Source: Frankiaceae bacterium
GTDB taxonomy: Bacteria; Actinomycetota; Actinomycetes; JAVEEB01
Direction of reading: 5' to 3'
NCBI GenBank assembly: GCA_030840665.1
Contig: JAVEEB010000143.1
Span: 1-10,639, forward strand
Length of the DNA stretch: 10,639 bases
The position numbers were made by a program, and so were the translations under genes. A model generated the notes under the pieces. That model was not told the origin of the DNA. It did not search any database and worked only from the letters and a program-made list of their open reading frames with translations. This document shows positions 1-5,284 of this stretch, in pieces (the stretch's first letter is position 1; each line of letters starts with the position of its first letter).

Positions 1-565
1 CGACATCGCCGTCGCCCTTGCGCGCCCCGACGACGAACGCACCGGCGACACCCGCCGAATAGGCCTCGTCGCCCAGTCCCGACACGGAGGTGGTCTTCTG
101 CCCCGTGGCATCGAGCGCGGTCTTCCCAGCCGTCCAACCCACTGCACCGACGCCGCGCTCCAACCGGATGAGGACCGCATCGCCGGCGGGGCCGGTGAAC
201 ACGCAGACGACGATCGGACCGACCGCCTCAGACTGCGGTGCCTTCACCGTGAACCCTGCCGCCGCCGAGATGTCCGCCGGCGTGAGCTTCTCGCAGCCCT
301 TGCCGTCCCCGAGGCTCGGCAGGCCCGTCGGGAGCGCCGTGAGGAGGTCGGTGGGCAGCGCGAAGGACGCGGTGGCATCAACCGTCGCCGTTGGTGAGTC
401 GCTGGTGGACGGCGTGGTCGACGGGGTTTCGGACGTCGACACGCTCGACGAGGCAGCCGGGGTCGTCCCGGTGGACGAGGCGGCCGACGTGCTCGAGCAC
501 CCCGCCGCTAGCAACACGAGGCAGAACAGTGCCGGGATTTTGCGCAGGTCCGTCATGGTGATCAC
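1..565 (-). CDS. Secreted lipoprotein of unknown function (3' end outside window)
   Basis: The reading frame is open from about position 565 to the left edge (188 codons) with no stop. The N-terminus is a classic lipoprotein signal: a short basic segment (TDLRK), a hydrophobic core and the lipobox LLAAGC, so the mature protein should start at the Cys and be anchored to the outer face of the membrane. A low-complexity Ser/Thr/Pro/Ala linker of about 40 residues follows. After it comes a globular part with two cysteines (GKGCEKLTPADISAAAGF and VGPIVVCVFTG), a layout like the actinobacterial DUF3558-type lipoproteins; that family link is tentative. I prefer the GTG at 565 because GGAGA (575-579) lies 9 nt upstream; the ATG at 556 is in frame but too far from it. 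It is transcribed divergently from glnA and shares the control region. Function not recognised. Confidence 0.8.
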   Translation of the reverse strand, partial: MITMTDLRKIPALFCLVLLAAGCSSTSAASSTGTTPAASSSVSTSETPSTTPSTSDSPTATVDATASFALPTDLLTALPTGLPSLGDGKGCEKLTPADISAAAGFTVKAPQSEAVGPIVVCVFTGPAGDAVLIRLERGVGAVGWTAGKTALDATGQKTTSVSGLGDEAYSAGVAGAFVVGARKGDGDV

Positions 566-574
566 GTTAGCGAG

Positions 575-579
575 TCTCC
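575..579 (-). promoter_or_regulatory. Ribosome binding site of the lipoprotein gene
   Basis: On the minus strand this reads GGAGA, with a 9-nt spacer to the GTG at 565. It decides between that GTG and the in-frame ATG at 556, from which it is 18 nt away. Confidence 0.5.
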
Positions 580-616
580 GGTCTTGGCCGCCAGTGCCTG
601 GCAAGGGCGAGGTTGA

Positions 617-630
617 CGCCTGGCCAGGCG
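617..630. repeat. 14-bp perfect palindrome between divergent genes
   Basis: CGCCTGGCCAGGCG is its own reverse complement. It lies between the lipoprotein start (565) and the GlnR-like box (649-686). It could be a regulator site or a small hairpin. The sequence does not identify a binding protein. Confidence 0.45.
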
Positions 631-648
631 CGCCCCGTTGCGGCTCGC

Positions 649-686
649 GTAACACCGCCGAAACATTTGGGATACGGACGCGAAAT
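649..686 (+). promoter_or_regulatory. GlnR-type nitrogen operator upstream of glnA
   Basis: Four five-base blocks are spaced exactly six bases apart: GTAAC (649-653), GAAAC (660-664), GATAC (671-675) and GAAAT (682-686). This matches the double a-b site of actinobacterial GlnR (GTnAC-n6-GAAAC, repeated), with one departure in each of the last two blocks. The box lies 86-123 bp before the glnA start codon. GlnR is the OmpR-type regulator that controls glnA and ammonium genes in Streptomyces and mycobacteria. That it acts here is inference, but the exact spacing of four blocks makes chance unlikely. It may also influence the divergent lipoprotein gene. Confidence 0.8.
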
Positions 687-735
687 GGCGTCCACCTAGC
701 GTGCCCCTCACACCGCTGTGTTTGGGGCCCGGCGA

Positions 736-741
736 TAAGGT
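736..741 (+). promoter_or_regulatory. Possible glnA -10 element
   Basis: TAAGGT fits the actinobacterial TAnnnT -10 pattern and would start transcription near 748, leaving a short leader before glnA. No good -35 hexamer lies 16-18 bp upstream, which would suit an activator-dependent promoter. TAGCGT at 697-702 is an alternative -10. Confidence 0.3.
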
Positions 742-771
742 TTGCGCGACTGTCCAGGAGAGGACCACTGA

Positions 772-2196
772 ATGTTCAAGAACGCAGAGGATCTGCTGCG
801 GTTCATCAAGGACGAGGCTGTCGAGTTCATCGACATTCGCTTCTGCGACCTGCCGGGCCAGATGCAGCACCTCACGATCCCGGTCGAGAACGTCTCGGCC
901 GACACCTTCACCAACGGCATGATGTTCGACGGTTCGTCGATCCGCGGTTTCCAGCACATCCACGAGTCCGACATGCTGCTGCTCCCGGACCCGACGACGG
1001 CGCGCCTCGACCCGTTCTTCAAGCGCAAGACGCTCGTCATCGTGTGCTTCATCCACGACCCGTTCACGCGCGAGCCCTACAGCCGCGACCCGCGCTACAT
1101 CGCGCGCAAGGCCGAGGAATACCTGAAGAGCACCGGCATTGCCGACACGGCGTACTTCGGTCCCGAGGCGGAGTTCTACGTCTTCGACTCGATCCGTTAC
1201 GAGACCAAGCCGAACGGCTCGATGTACGAGATCGACTCGTCCGAGGCGGCCTGGAACACTGGCCGCGACGAGCCGGGTGGCAACAAGGGCTACAAGACCC
1301 CCTACAAGGGCGGTTACTTCCCGGTCCCGCCGCTCGACACCTACACGGACCTGCGCAACGACATGGCCCGCGCGATCCTCGACAGCGGCATGCACGTCGA
1401 GCTGCACCACCACGAGGTCGGCACGGCCGGCCAGTGCGAGATCGGTGTGCAGTTCTCGACGCTGCTCAACGTCGCCGACAACACGCTGTGGTTCAAGTAC
1501 CTGGTCAAGAACGTGGCGGCGGCCGCCGGCAAGACCGTGACCTTCATGCCGAAGCCGCTCTTCGGTGACAACGGCTCGGGCATGCACACGCACCAGTCCC
1601 TGTGGAAGGACGGCGAGCCGCTGTTCTTCGACGAGGTCGGCTACGCCGGTCTGTCGGACATCGCGCGCTGGTACATCGGTGGCCTGCTCAAGCACGCGCC
1701 GTCGCTGCTCGCGTTCACGAACCCGACGACCAACTCCTACCGTCGTCTGGTGCCGGGCTACGAAGCGCCGGTCAACCTCGTGTACTCGCAGCGCAACCGT
1801 TCCGCCTGCGTGCGCATCCCCGTCACGGGCACGTCGCCGAAGGCGAAGCGCATCGAGTTCCGGGTGCCCGACCCGTCGGCCAACCCGTACCTCGCGTTCG
1901 CGGCGCAGCTGATGGCCGGTCTCGACGGCATCAAGAACAAGATCGAGCCGCCGACGCCGGTCGACAAGGACCTCTACGAGCTTCCGCCGGACGAGCACGC
2001 GCTCGTCCCGCAGGTGCCGGGTTCGCTCGAGGAGGTGCTCGACAACCTCGAGGCCGACCACGACTGGCTGCTCCAGGGTGATGTGTTCACCCCGGACGTC
2101 ATCGAGACGTGGCTCGACTTCAAGCGCACGCAGGAGCTGGACCAGATCCGTCTGCGTCCGCACCCGCACGAGTTCGCGCTGTACTTCCACATCTAG
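772..2196 (+). CDS. glnA: Glutamine synthetase type I (GSI-beta)
   Basis: Makes glutamine from glutamate, ammonia and ATP in the cytoplasm, as a dodecamer in this family. The 474 residues are the normal full length. The N-terminal beta-grasp domain carries [12 protein letters not shown]. The catalytic domain has [11 protein letters not shown] (metal-binding glutamates), [15 protein letters not shown] (ATP/glutamate site) and [20 protein letters not shown] near the C-terminus contains Tyr402, the equivalent of the adenylylation tyrosine of enteric GlnA and mycobacterial GlnA1, so this is the GSI-beta form switched by GlnE, whose gene closes the window. The ATG at 772 has AGGAGAGG (756-763) 8 nt upstream. 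A GlnR-like box lies upstream and a strong hairpin downstream, so it is probably transcribed alone. The protein resembles GlnA1 of actinomycetes. Confidence 0.98.
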   Translation: MFKNAEDLLRFIKDEAVEFIDIRFCDLPGQMQHLTIPVENVSADTFTNGMMFDGSSIRGFQHIHESDMLLLPDPTTARLDPFFKRKTLVIVCFIHDPFTREPYSRDPRYIARKAEEYLKSTGIADTAYFGPEAEFYVFDSIRYETKPNGSMYEIDSSEAAWNTGRDEPGGNKGYKTPYKGGYFPVPPLDTYTDLRNDMARAILDSGMHVELHHHEVGTAGQCEIGVQFSTLLNVADNTLWFKYLVKNVAAAAGKTVTFMPKPLFGDNGSGMHTHQSLWKDGEPLFFDEVGYAGLSDIARWYIGGLLKHAPSLLAFTNPTTNSYRRLVPGYEAPVNLVYSQRNRSACVRIPVTGTSPKAKRIEFRVPDPSANPYLAFAAQLMAGLDGIKNKIEPPTPVDKDLYELPPDEHALVPQVPGSLEEVLDNLEADHDWLLQGDVFTPDVIETWLDFKRTQELDQIRLRPHPHEFALYFHI

Positions 2197-2230
2197 TCCG
2201 TACGGCCGCCCTCTCCTGGGCGACTGCGAC

Positions 2231-2262
2231 AGAGCTCGGCACCCTTCGGGGTGTCGAGCTCT
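2231..2262 (+). terminator. Hairpin terminator of glnA
   Basis: A 14-bp stem (arms 2231-2244 and 2249-2262, one G-U pair) closes a TTCG tetraloop and starts 34 nt after the glnA stop. The following bases are only mildly T-rich (TCGTGTCG), as is usual for high-GC actinomycetes. Confidence 0.85.
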
Positions 2263-2306
2263 TCGTGTCGTACGACGTACACGGGCGCCCGGCGGCCGCC
2301 CCGAGG

Positions 2307-2502
2307 TCAGGCCGGTCTGGTGGCCCGGACCTCAACGAGCACGAAACCCGTCGCGAGCAGCCCGACGACGCCGCCGTACGCGATGACTTGATGCGGTTGC
2401 AGCACCTCCGCGGCGGCGCCGGCGAGGACGAACCCGATCCCCTGCGTCAACATCGCGCCGCTCTGCACCATCGAGAGGCCGCGTGTCCGCAGCTCGAACG
2501 GA
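2307..2502 (-). pseudogene. Truncated C-terminal remnant of an MFS transporter gene
   Basis: The last 63 codons of an MFS transporter gene end here in TGA (2307-2309). By eye 50 of 63 residues match the C-terminus of the intact MFS protein encoded at 3495-4700; shared stretches include ELRTRGLSM, QSGAMLTQGIGFVLAGA and PHQVIAYGG. A 29-bp stretch is identical in DNA (2370-2398 and 3558-3586). Homology stops at about 2502. Further upstream the open frame holds unrelated low-complexity sequence, so the other eleven or so helices are gone and there is no credible start. It is a dead gene end lying between the glnA terminator and the terminator of the SRPBCC gene. The divergence between copies shows that the duplication is not recent, or that the copies came from different sources. 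Confidence 0.85.
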
Positions 2503-2535
2503 CGAGCCCGGCGCCTCCTCGACGCCGGGCTCGTC
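2501..2535 (-). terminator. Perfect 13-bp hairpin after the SRPBCC gene
   Basis: Arms GACGAGCCCGGCG (2501-2513) and its exact complement (2523-2535) enclose a 9-nt loop. It begins 27 nt beyond the SRPBCC stop, so it is the likely terminator of the arsR-SRPBCC operon. There is no T-run. Its outer edge coincides with the point where the MFS remnant starts. Confidence 0.75.
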
Positions 2536-2562
2536 CTCGTCCCTGGTGCGATGACGGCGTGG

Positions 2563-3069
2563 CTAGTCAGCGTCTGCGGACGCCGCCGTGCGCACGAATG
2601 TCTCCAGCGGTCCCGCCCAGCCGCCCTCGACTCCGGCGCGCACCCCGCGGCCTTTCTCATCGCCGTGACGTTCAAACTCGTCGTGGACCAGCTGGACGAG
2701 CGTGCCGGCGCCGTCGCTGTCGCTGTCGGCAGTGAACGTCACGGTGACGCGAGACGCGTGGTCAGCATCCGGCTCGTACCCCCAGTCGTGCGTGACCTGC
2801 CACGCGAGGACGAGGCGGCGCGGAGGGTCCCACTCGAGGACGGTGCCCCAGTCGCATTCGGTGCCATCGTCGCACCGGTCGTAGCAGCGACCGCCCGCGC
2901 TCGGTTCGATGATCGCCCGCTCGACGGGTGCGGACGCGATCGTGTGCGTCTTCGGCCACCACGTGCCGAATCCGTCGGTGAACACGGTGAACGCGCGTTC
3001 CACCGGCGCCTTGACGCGTACGTCGAGGCGGACGGCGGGGATGGGCGCGACGTTCTGTTGTGCAGTCAT
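2563..3069 (-). CDS. SRPBCC / AHSA1-like domain protein
   Basis: A single START-like (SRPBCC, activator of Hsp90 ATPase-homology type) domain of 168 residues, presumed cytoplasmic, with a fold that encloses a hydrophobic ligand cavity. Family marks are VKAPVERAFTVFTDGFGTWW near residues 15-40, EPSAGGRCYDRCDDGTECDWG in the middle, and LEWDPPRRLVLAWQVTH after it, followed by beta strands and a C-terminal helix (GGWAGPLETF). The ATG at 3069 overlaps the arsR stop as ATGA and has GAGGAG 7 nt upstream, so translation is coupled to arsR. Pairs of ArsR regulators with such proteins are common in actinobacteria, and the usual reading is that the SRPBCC partner binds or handles the small molecule sensed by the regulator. 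The ligand cannot be read from sequence. Confidence 0.9.
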   Translation of the reverse strand: MTAQQNVAPIPAVRLDVRVKAPVERAFTVFTDGFGTWWPKTHTIASAPVERAIIEPSAGGRCYDRCDDGTECDWGTVLEWDPPRRLVLAWQVTHDWGYEPDADHASRVTVTFTADSDSDGAGTLVQLVHDEFERHGDEKGRGVRAGVEGGWAGPLETFVRTAASADAD

Positions 3070-3410
3070 GCGTGCTCCTCGGTTGCGGGCGGCTGGGCCG
3101 CGTTGTCGTTGTCCACGGTCGCTGCGAACGCGTTGAGGGCATCGCGCCACATGAGGTCGAGCCACTCGCGCAGCATGGCCAGCGCCTCCGGTCGAGCCCC
3201 GTAAAAGCGGCGCGTGCCCTGTGCGGTGCTCTGCACCAGACCAGCGTCGAGCAGGATCTTGAGGTGCTGCGAGAGTGCCGGCCGGCTGATAGGCATGCGC
3301 TCAGCAAGTTGCCCGACGCTCAGCGGGCCGTGGCGCGTCAGTTCCTCGAACGCGTGCCGCCTGCTCGGGTCAGCCAGAGCGGCAAGAAGGGGTCCTTCGT
3401 TCGTTTTCAC
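3066..3410 (-). CDS. ArsR-family winged-helix transcriptional regulator
   Basis: A 114-residue DNA-binding repressor of the ArsR/SmtB fold. The recognition region is LSVGQLAERMPISRPALSQH (about residues 30-49), followed by LKILLDAGLVQSTAQGTRRFYG, which forms the wing. The C-terminal helix REWLDLMWRDALNAF is typical of ArsR proteins paired with SRPBCC partners. There are no cysteines at all, so the classic thiolate metal site (ELCVCDL type) is absent and an organic effector or none is more likely than arsenic or cadmium. It starts at GTG 3410 with no Shine-Dalgarno sequence; the promoter places transcription start at or next to that codon. The next gene overlaps by 4 nt. The C-terminal tail (DNDNAAQPPATEEHA) is probably disordered. 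Confidence 0.92.
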   Translation of the reverse strand: MKTNEGPLLAALADPSRRHAFEELTRHGPLSVGQLAERMPISRPALSQHLKILLDAGLVQSTAQGTRRFYGARPEALAMLREWLDLMWRDALNAFAATVDNDNAAQPPATEEHA

Positions 3411-3421
3411 GAACCGTTCGT
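3409..3421. promoter_or_regulatory. Candidate ArsR operator overlapping the arsR start
   Basis: ACGAAC-C-GTTCGT is a perfect 6-1-6 palindrome covering the presumed transcription start and the GTG codon. A third copy of the half-site, GTTCGT at 3399-3404, can pair with 3409-3414 across a 4-nt loop. This is a suitable position for self-repression by a dimeric ArsR protein; binding is inferred. Confidence 0.5.
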
Positions 3422-3446
3422 ATCAACTTACCGATACCGTCGTCAA
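3417..3446 (-). promoter_or_regulatory. arsR promoter, probably leaderless
   Basis: On the minus strand TTGACG (3446-3441) is a near-consensus -35, and TACGAA (3422-3417) stands 18 bp downstream as a weak -10. Transcription would start at about 3410, which is the GTG codon itself. Leaderless mRNAs are common in actinobacteria and would explain the missing ribosome site. Confidence 0.5.
3420..3437. promoter_or_regulatory. Second palindrome in the arsR promoter
   Basis: GTATC-N8-GATAC lies between the -35 hexamer and the start point, covering the -10 region. ArsR repressors usually bind such inverted repeats inside their own promoter. It shares one or two bases with the 3409-3421 palindrome, so the two could be one extended operator. 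Confidence 0.45.
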
Positions 3447-3448
3447 GT

Positions 3449-3463
3449 CCCGGGCAGCCCGGG
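3449..3463. repeat. CCCGGG inverted repeat between MFS end and arsR promoter
   Basis: CCCGGG-CAG-CCCGGG forms a 6-bp, very GC-rich stem 31 nt beyond the MFS stop and just upstream of the arsR -35 box. It could act as a weak terminator that shields the arsR promoter from MFS transcription. The stem is short and has no T-run. Confidence 0.35.
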
Positions 3464-3494
3464 TATCGAGGAGCGCCGCCGTCTGGTCAGTAGC

Positions 3495-4700
3495 TCAGCG
3501 CGGCTTCGTTGCCCGGACCTCCGCCAGCACCAGCGCGGTGACAACCAGCCCCGTGAGGCCGCCGTACGCGATGACTTGATGCGGTTTGAGCACCTCCGCG
3601 ACGGCACCCGCCAGGACGAAGCCGATCCCCTGCGTCAGCATCGCCCCGCTCTGCTCCATCGAGAGGCCGCGCGTCCGCAGCTCGAGCGGAAGGGCGTCGA
3701 GGAGGAGCTGCGATTTGGCGAGGCCGTACGACCAGCCGAGCCCGGACAGGAAGAACAGCACGATCGCGACGATGATCGGGGGGCGCGCGAAAAACACCAA
3801 CGGGGGCACGAAAATCGCGAGCGCGAGGACCCCCATGGCACGCAGCCGCGTGGCCGGCCGGAAGAGCCGCGCGACGACGAGCTCGCCGAGGATGACGCCG
3901 CCCGCGACGGCAGCAAAAAGGAGCCCGGCGCCGGACCCACCCGAGCCGTGCGCCGCGGAGTACGGGATCGCGATCGCCTCCGGGACAACCCCGAGCATCG
4001 GTGGCAACCAGCTGAGCAGCAGCAACGCACGCAACCGGCGATCACGGCCGATGAGGCGAACGCCCTCGAGCGAGTCGCGCGCGAGCGACGTCGCCGGCGA
4101 CCGCACCGGCGCGTGTTCTCGCGTCCCCATCCGCAACACCAGCGCCGACACGACGAACGACGCGGCATCGATGAGGAGCGCGGTGGTCGGGGCAACAACC
4201 GCCAGCAGGGCGCCGCCGAGGGCGTAGCCGACGAGCTGGCTGGACTGCGCGACCAGGCTGAGCAACGCCTTGCCGACGACGTAGTGATCGCCGGGCAGGA
4301 GGTCGGGCAGGGTGGAGGCGCGACCTGCCTGGAAGATCGGCGTGACGCAGCCCTCGAGCACGACGAGCAACAGCAGGACCGGGATGGGCAGCCCGGGCAC
4401 CACCATGAGCCCGACGAACGCAGCGCAGAGCAGGTCCGCCGAGACCATCAACCGCCGCGCGGGGACGCGGTCCGGCAACCCCGCGAACAGCGTCCCGACG
4501 AAAAGGTGCGGCACCCAGCCGATCGAGAACGAGATCGCGGCGAGCAGCGGCGAACCGGATCGGGAGAAGACGAGGAACGACAGCGCCACGTGCGCCATGA
4601 CGTTGCCGAGCATGGAGACCGACCAGGCGACCAGCACCGCGGTGAACTCGCGATGGGCCAGGACCTCGCGGTACGTCGTTCGGCGCTCGCTGGTCGTCAT
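3495..4700 (-). CDS. MFS transporter, probable drug/small-molecule exporter
   Basis: An inner-membrane carrier of 401 residues, the usual MFS length, hydrophobic throughout with about 12 helices. The loop after the second helix reads LFAGLPDRVPARRLMVSADL, a version of MFS motif A (GxLaDRxxRR). A cytoplasmic loop (GTREHAPVRSPATSLARDSL) separates the two halves. The family resembles enterobactin-exporter/MFS_3-type proteins; the substrate is not visible. I place the start at the ATG at 4700, because upstream codons to 4916 overlap the preceding gene and the hydrophobic pattern begins soon after MTTSERR. The ribosome site is weak. It follows the DUF1810 gene by 26 nt, so the two are likely co-transcribed. 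Its last 64 codons (3498-3690) are duplicated as a remnant at 2307-2502. Confidence 0.9.
   Translation of the reverse strand: MTTSERRTTYREVLAHREFTAVLVAWSVSMLGNVMAHVALSFLVFSRSGSPLLAAISFSIGWVPHLFVGTLFAGLPDRVPARRLMVSADLLCAAFVGLMVVPGLPIPVLLLLVVLEGCVTPIFQAGRASTLPDLLPGDHYVVGKALLSLVAQSSQLVGYALGGALLAVVAPTTALLIDAASFVVSALVLRMGTREHAPVRSPATSLARDSLEGVRLIGRDRRLRALLLLSWLPPMLGVVPEAIAIPYSAAHGSGGSGAGLLFAAVAGGVILGELVVARLFRPATRLRAMGVLALAIFVPPLVFFARPPIIVAIVLFFLSGLGWSYGLAKSQLLLDALPLELRTRGLSMEQSGAMLTQGIGFVLAGAVAEVLKPHQVIAYGGLTGLVVTALVLAEVRATKPR
3498..3690 (-). repeat. Intact member of the MFS 3'-end duplication
   Basis: This stretch inside the MFS gene matches the remnant at 2310-2502 in the same orientation and without gaps, at a constant offset of 1188 bp. 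It includes the 29-bp identical run at 3558-3586. The two copies bracket the arsR-SRPBCC cassette and could serve as substrates for homologous recombination. Confidence 0.8.
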
Positions 4701-4726
4701 CCCAGAGAGTCTGCCTGTTGCTCCGC

Positions 4727-5140
4727 TCAGACGCGGCTGGTGGTGCCCACATCGGGCCGGCCGGCGAAGTACTTGTCGAGCACCGCTTGGAAAACCGGGT
4801 CGTGCGGGGCAGCCAGGGAAAACAGGGTCATCGACGACTGGAGCTTCTGCGCATCCACCGCGCCGAATACGGCCACCGGATCGCCGCCCGGCAACGACGT
4901 CAGCAGCCGGGAGCATTCGACGAGCCGCGAGCCCAGCAACTCGTGAGCCAAATAGGCGCGCGCCGCCTCCAGATCATCGAGCGCGTAGTACTGCGCCGTC
5001 GCGCTGCGCCCCAGCCCGGCGAGCTGCGGAAAGATGAACCACATCCAGTGGCTCACCTTGCGGCCACGCCGCAGCTCGGCGACGACGTCGTCGTACACGG
5101 TCATTTGAGCTTGTACGAAGCGTTGCGGGTCAAAGGCCAT
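4727..5140 (-). CDS. DUF1810 family protein
   Basis: A small, probably cytoplasmic, helical protein of 137 residues. The family hallmarks are clear: DPQRFVQAQMTVYDDVVAEL at the N-terminus, GRKVSHWMWFIFPQLAGLG in the middle with the invariant HWMWFIFPQ, then QYYALDDLEAARAYLAHELLG. DUF1810 proteins are widespread in bacteria; their biochemical role is not established to my knowledge. The ATG at 5140 places the family motif at its usual distance. An upstream in-frame extension to 5245 looks non-homologous. The ribosome site is poor (GGGGA, 13 nt upstream). Its stop lies 26 nt before the MFS start on the same strand, and the next gene on the other side is divergent. Confidence 0.92.
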   Translation of the reverse strand: MAFDPQRFVQAQMTVYDDVVAELRRGRKVSHWMWFIFPQLAGLGRSATAQYYALDDLEAARAYLAHELLGSRLVECSRLLTSLPGGDPVAVFGAVDAQKLQSSMTLFSLAAPHDPVFQAVLDKYFAGRPDVGTTSRV

Positions 5141-5274
5141 GGTCCATCCGATTCCCCAGTCAGGGCAGTCCGATGCCGGCCAGCACGACATCCGTGCCCG
5201 CACGCGAAGCGAGCCGTTGCCCCTCGCGGCGCCGAGATGCCCCACACTGGAGGCGCACGTGAGCTCGTCGACCT

Positions 5275-5279
5275 AGGAG
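5275..5279 (+). promoter_or_regulatory. Ribosome binding site of the PBP-VWA gene
   Basis: AGGAG ends 5 nt before the GTG at 5285. The in-frame GTG at 5279 overlaps it and cannot be served by it, so 5285 is the better start. The 144-bp divergent gap (5141-5284) holds no promoter I would call; TTGCCC at 5217-5222 is only a weak -35 candidate. Confidence 0.6.
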
Positions 5280-5284
5280 TGTGC

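Noticed and set aside
613..618. TTGACG as a glnA -35 box
   Set aside because: No TAnnnT element lies 16-18 bp downstream, and it overlaps the palindrome 130 bp or more before the likely transcript start.
90..1568. Open frame of 492 codons on the plus strand across the lipoprotein gene and glnA
   Set aside because: It runs antisense to the lipoprotein and out of frame with glnA; its composition is Arg/Pro/His-rich shadow sequence.
562..2190. Open frame of 542 codons on the minus strand opposite glnA
   Set aside because: It is rich in Arg, Val and Leu with no recognisable domain, and it is the antisense shadow of a certain gene at high GC.
3060..4946. Open frame of 628 codons opposite the MFS and arsR genes
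   Set aside because: It is a charged, low-complexity antisense translation of two clearly coding genes.
4718..5284. 5' extension of the PBP-VWA frame
   Set aside because: It overlaps the DUF1810 gene in antisense and lacks family similarity; AGGAG before the GTG at 5285 gives the better start.
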